64,000 nucleotides of DNA from Streptomyces lydicus (GTDB taxonomy: Bacteria; Actinomycetota; Actinomycetes; Streptomycetales; Streptomycetaceae). This document shows, one piece after another, positions 62,229 to 64,000 of this stretch. Position 1 is the first letter of the stretch; each line of letters begins with the position of its first letter. The notes beneath the pieces are model-generated. The model was not told the DNA's origin, did no database searches, and worked only from the letters and a program-made list of their open reading frames with translations. The stretch lies in contig NZ_RDTE01000003.1 in NCBI RefSeq assembly GCF_004125265.1, forward strand, positions 1,240,001 through 1,304,000, written 5' to 3'. Position numbers and translations under genes: made by a program.

Positions 62229-64000
62229 TCAGCTGACTCCGTACCACTGCGAGCCCCAGCCCGTGTTGATCAGCGTGGTGGTCTGCTGCGTCAGGTCCAG
62301 GCTGGCGGGCAGGCTCGTCTGCCCGGTGAGCATGTTGGAATACCGCAGCCTCGGCGGGGCGAGCTTGAGGTTGACGGTGATTCCGGCGCCCGTGCTCTTG
62401 AAGGTCAACCCGTTGGTGGCCCATACCCCGTTGAGCAGCATGGCGATGAAGTAGTCGCCCGGCGGTGCGGTGAACGGTGTGACGAGCGGGAAGGTGCGGC
62501 CGGTGGCGCCGAACAGGAGGAGGCTGGAGAGGTCGGCGGTGACCCCCATCCGCGTGCCGGCCGCGTTGTATGCGCCCAGGTAGCAGTTGTTGAGGGTGGC
62601 GCCGCTGTCGACGCCGGCCAGGCCGATCGAGATCTCCGACCAGGTGATCTGCTTCCTGATCTCGATCTTCGTCAGGGTGATCTGCCCTGCTATCGAAGTG
62701 GTCTGGGCCGTGACGTGTCCGGCGTTGTTCGGGTCACCGGTCCAGGTCAGATACCCCTGGTCGCTGGGCAGGTGGGCGGTGTTGTCGAGGTTGATGCCGG
62801 AGGCGGCCGGGCCCGAGCCGGAGATCTTGACGACCTCCAGCGTCGACCCCGCCTTGAGCGTGGTCGGGCTGGCGGTGCTGGTCTGCTGGGCCCAGCGGAG
62901 CTTCAGCGTGCCGGCGGTGCTGCCGGTGGCGACGATGCCCTGTGGGAGGACCATGATTCCGGCGAGCGTGGCGGAGGACGCCATGACGCCGATGTCGCTG
63001 TTGCTGCCGAAGAGTCGCGCGGCGACCTTGAGCTGTGCGCTGCCGTCCGGTGTGGTGGTGCTGAGGGTGCCGGCTTCGGGCGCCCACCCGCCGGTGGCGC
63101 CGGTGGGCGCGGTGAAGGTCATGGTCGCGTCGGCGGCTTCGGGCCCGTCGAAGAGGAGCATGCCGCGGAACCGGTACACCGAGTTGGCGTCGAGGCTGGC
63201 GAAGAGGTGCAGATCGTCGCTGACGGTGGTGGTCGAAGTCCGGGTCTCGTCTGCCGTCTTCACCGGTGTCTGGGTGAGGGCGGACAGGGCGGCGACGGCG
63301 GTGCTGGCGGTTCCTGCCGGGTCTGCGCCGATGTCGGCCGGGGCGAGGGCGTCGGTGCCGCCGGTGGCGTGGCTGGCCTTGTGCGCGACCGGGGTGCGGG
63401 CGTTGGTGGTGGTGGGGTCGGTCGATTTCAGGGCGATGGTGTCGCCTGCTCCGGCCGCGCCGAGGGGCGGCTGCAGCCCTGTGGCTCCCTGGGCGCCGGC
63501 CGGGCCAGTGGCCCCGGCGTCTCCCTTTGCCCCGGTCGCGCCTGTGGCTCCCTGCGGTCCGGCCGGCCCTTGCGCTCCCGTTGCTCCCGTTGCTCCCGTG
63601 GGGCCTGCGGGCCCCGTCGCGCCGGTCGCTCCGGCGGGGCCGACGAGGGAGGCGAGCCACTGGGTGACGGTGCCGACGAAGCCGTTGGCGAGGGCGAGTT
63701 CGTAGGCGGAGGCGCCGGCCGTGCCCGCAGTCCCGCCGGTGGTGCCGTCGGGTGCGGGAACAGGGATGAGGCTGTCGAGCTGGACGGTGTCGCCGTTGTT
63801 GCCGTGGATGTCGGCCCAGAAGGTGATCCGGCGGCCGCCGGTCGGTTGCACGTCGACCTGCCAGCGCCAGCCGGTGGGAGCAATTCCAGCGGCGTTGTTG
63901 GGGATGACCTGCACGGAGACGGTGCCGTTGGTGTCGAAGGGCTGGACGCCGCCGCCGGGGTAGATCGCGTGCCGGGTGGAGTCCACGAGCGTGGCTGAGG
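62229..64000 (-). CDS. Collagen-like phage fibre or adhesion protein, 5' end beyond window
   Basis: A long virion-type protein. The frame is open to base 64000; a GTG at 63986 is not convincing as a start, so the gene probably begins outside. After a beta-like segment ([20 protein letters not shown]) comes a collagen-like Gly-X-Y stretch ([19 protein letters not shown] and on for about 60 residues). A domain shared with the 186-aa protein at 45071 follows ([18 protein letters not shown], then LASGS/LKAGS-type ends). A C-terminal jelly-roll-like region ([19 protein letters not shown] to [19 protein letters not shown]) completes it. Its place upstream of the terminase genes is unusual for a fibre. 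Confidence 0.85.
   Translation of the reverse strand, partial: SATLVDSTRHAIYPGGGVQPFDTNGTVSVQVIPNNAAGIAPTGWRWQVDVQPTGGRRITFWADIHGNNGDTVQLDSLIPVPAPDGTTGGTAGTAGASAYELALANGFVGTVTQWLASLVGPAGATGATGPAGPTGATGATGAQGPAGPQGATGATGAKGDAGATGPAGAQGATGLQPPLGAAGAGDTIALKSTDPTTTNARTPVAHKASHATGGTDALAPADIGADPAGTASTAVAALSALTQTPVKTADETRTSTTTVSDDLHLFASLDANSVYRFRGMLLFDGPEAADATMTFTAPTGATGGWAPEAGTLSTTTPDGSAQLKVAARLFGSNSDIGVMASSATLAGIMVLPQGIVATGSTAGTLKLRWAQQTSTASPTTLKAGSTLEVVKISGSGPAASGINLDNTAHLPSDQGYLTWTGDPNNAGHVTAQTTSIAGQITLTKIEIRKQITWSEISIGLAGVDSGATLNNCYLGAYNAAGTRMGVTADLSSLLLFGATGRTFPLVTPFTAPPGDYFIAMLLNGVWATNGLTFKSTGAGITVNLKLAPPRLRYSNMLTGQTSLPASLDLTQQTTTLINTGWGSQWYGVS

Larger units (their letters stand above)
42094..64000 (-). 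mobile_element. Siphophage-type prophage: packaging, head, tail and lysis modules (right end outside)
   Basis: Nearly every gene here is on the minus strand, closely packed, and ordered as in HK97-like siphophages: terminases, portal, protease, capsid, connectors, tail tube, chaperones, tape measure, tail tip, lysin, holin. No integrase, excisionase, repressor or attachment repeat was found in the window. The left limit is therefore only the last phage-like gene and its terminator, and the element continues to the right. Confidence 0.88.

Overview
This window looks like a high-GC Streptomyces-type chromosome. The signs are strong G/C third-codon preference, modular type I polyketide synthases, LAL and SARP regulators, IS701-type insertion sequences that target CTAG, a tRNA gene without encoded CCA, and actinophage-style structural genes. 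All function calls come from reading motifs; no database search was run.

Region 1 (1-21.2 kb, minus strand) is the edge of a modular type I polyketide cluster. A three-module synthase (3563-19876) is followed by a further synthase gene that runs off the left edge (1-3471). A cytochrome P450 (19944-21197) lies just upstream in the same direction. The complete synthase has modules malonyl/DH-ER-KR, methylmalonyl/A-type KR and methylmalonyl/DH-KR. Region 2 (21.2-24.9 kb) is a divergent control region carrying repeated TAGGGGT motifs, a small PqqD/RRE-like protein and a 932-aa LAL regulator. Two IS701-like elements, joined through one shared CTAG, sit in the terminator zone between the LAL gene and a convergent SARP gene (24.9-28.7 kb).

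Region 3 (29-38 kb) holds a Sfp-type phosphopantetheinyl transferase, which could activate the synthase carrier domains. It also holds a TetR regulator with a membrane acyltransferase, a zinc alcohol dehydrogenase flanked by broken transposases, tRNA-Leu(GAG) with a strong terminator, and an aldehyde dehydrogenase. Region 4 (38.1-41.9 kb) is a chain of tiny overlapping genes behind an XRE regulator, then a HAD-like hydrolase.

Region 5 (42.1-64 kb) is an almost uninterrupted minus-strand siphophage module. In transcription order it encodes a collagen-like fibre protein (partial), HNH nuclease, terminase subunits, portal, prohead protease, capsid, connectors, tail tube, frameshifted tail chaperones, tape measure, tail-tip protein, a papain-like protease, endolysin, holin and accessory membrane proteins. 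No integrase, repressor or attachment site can be seen, so prophage boundaries and viability are unknown.

The most interesting items are the TAGGGGT operator array with the RRE-like protein in a polyketide locus, a hairpin over the tape-measure ribosome-binding site, a plus-strand gene inside the tail operon, a papain-like phage protease, and a domain shared by two distant tail proteins.
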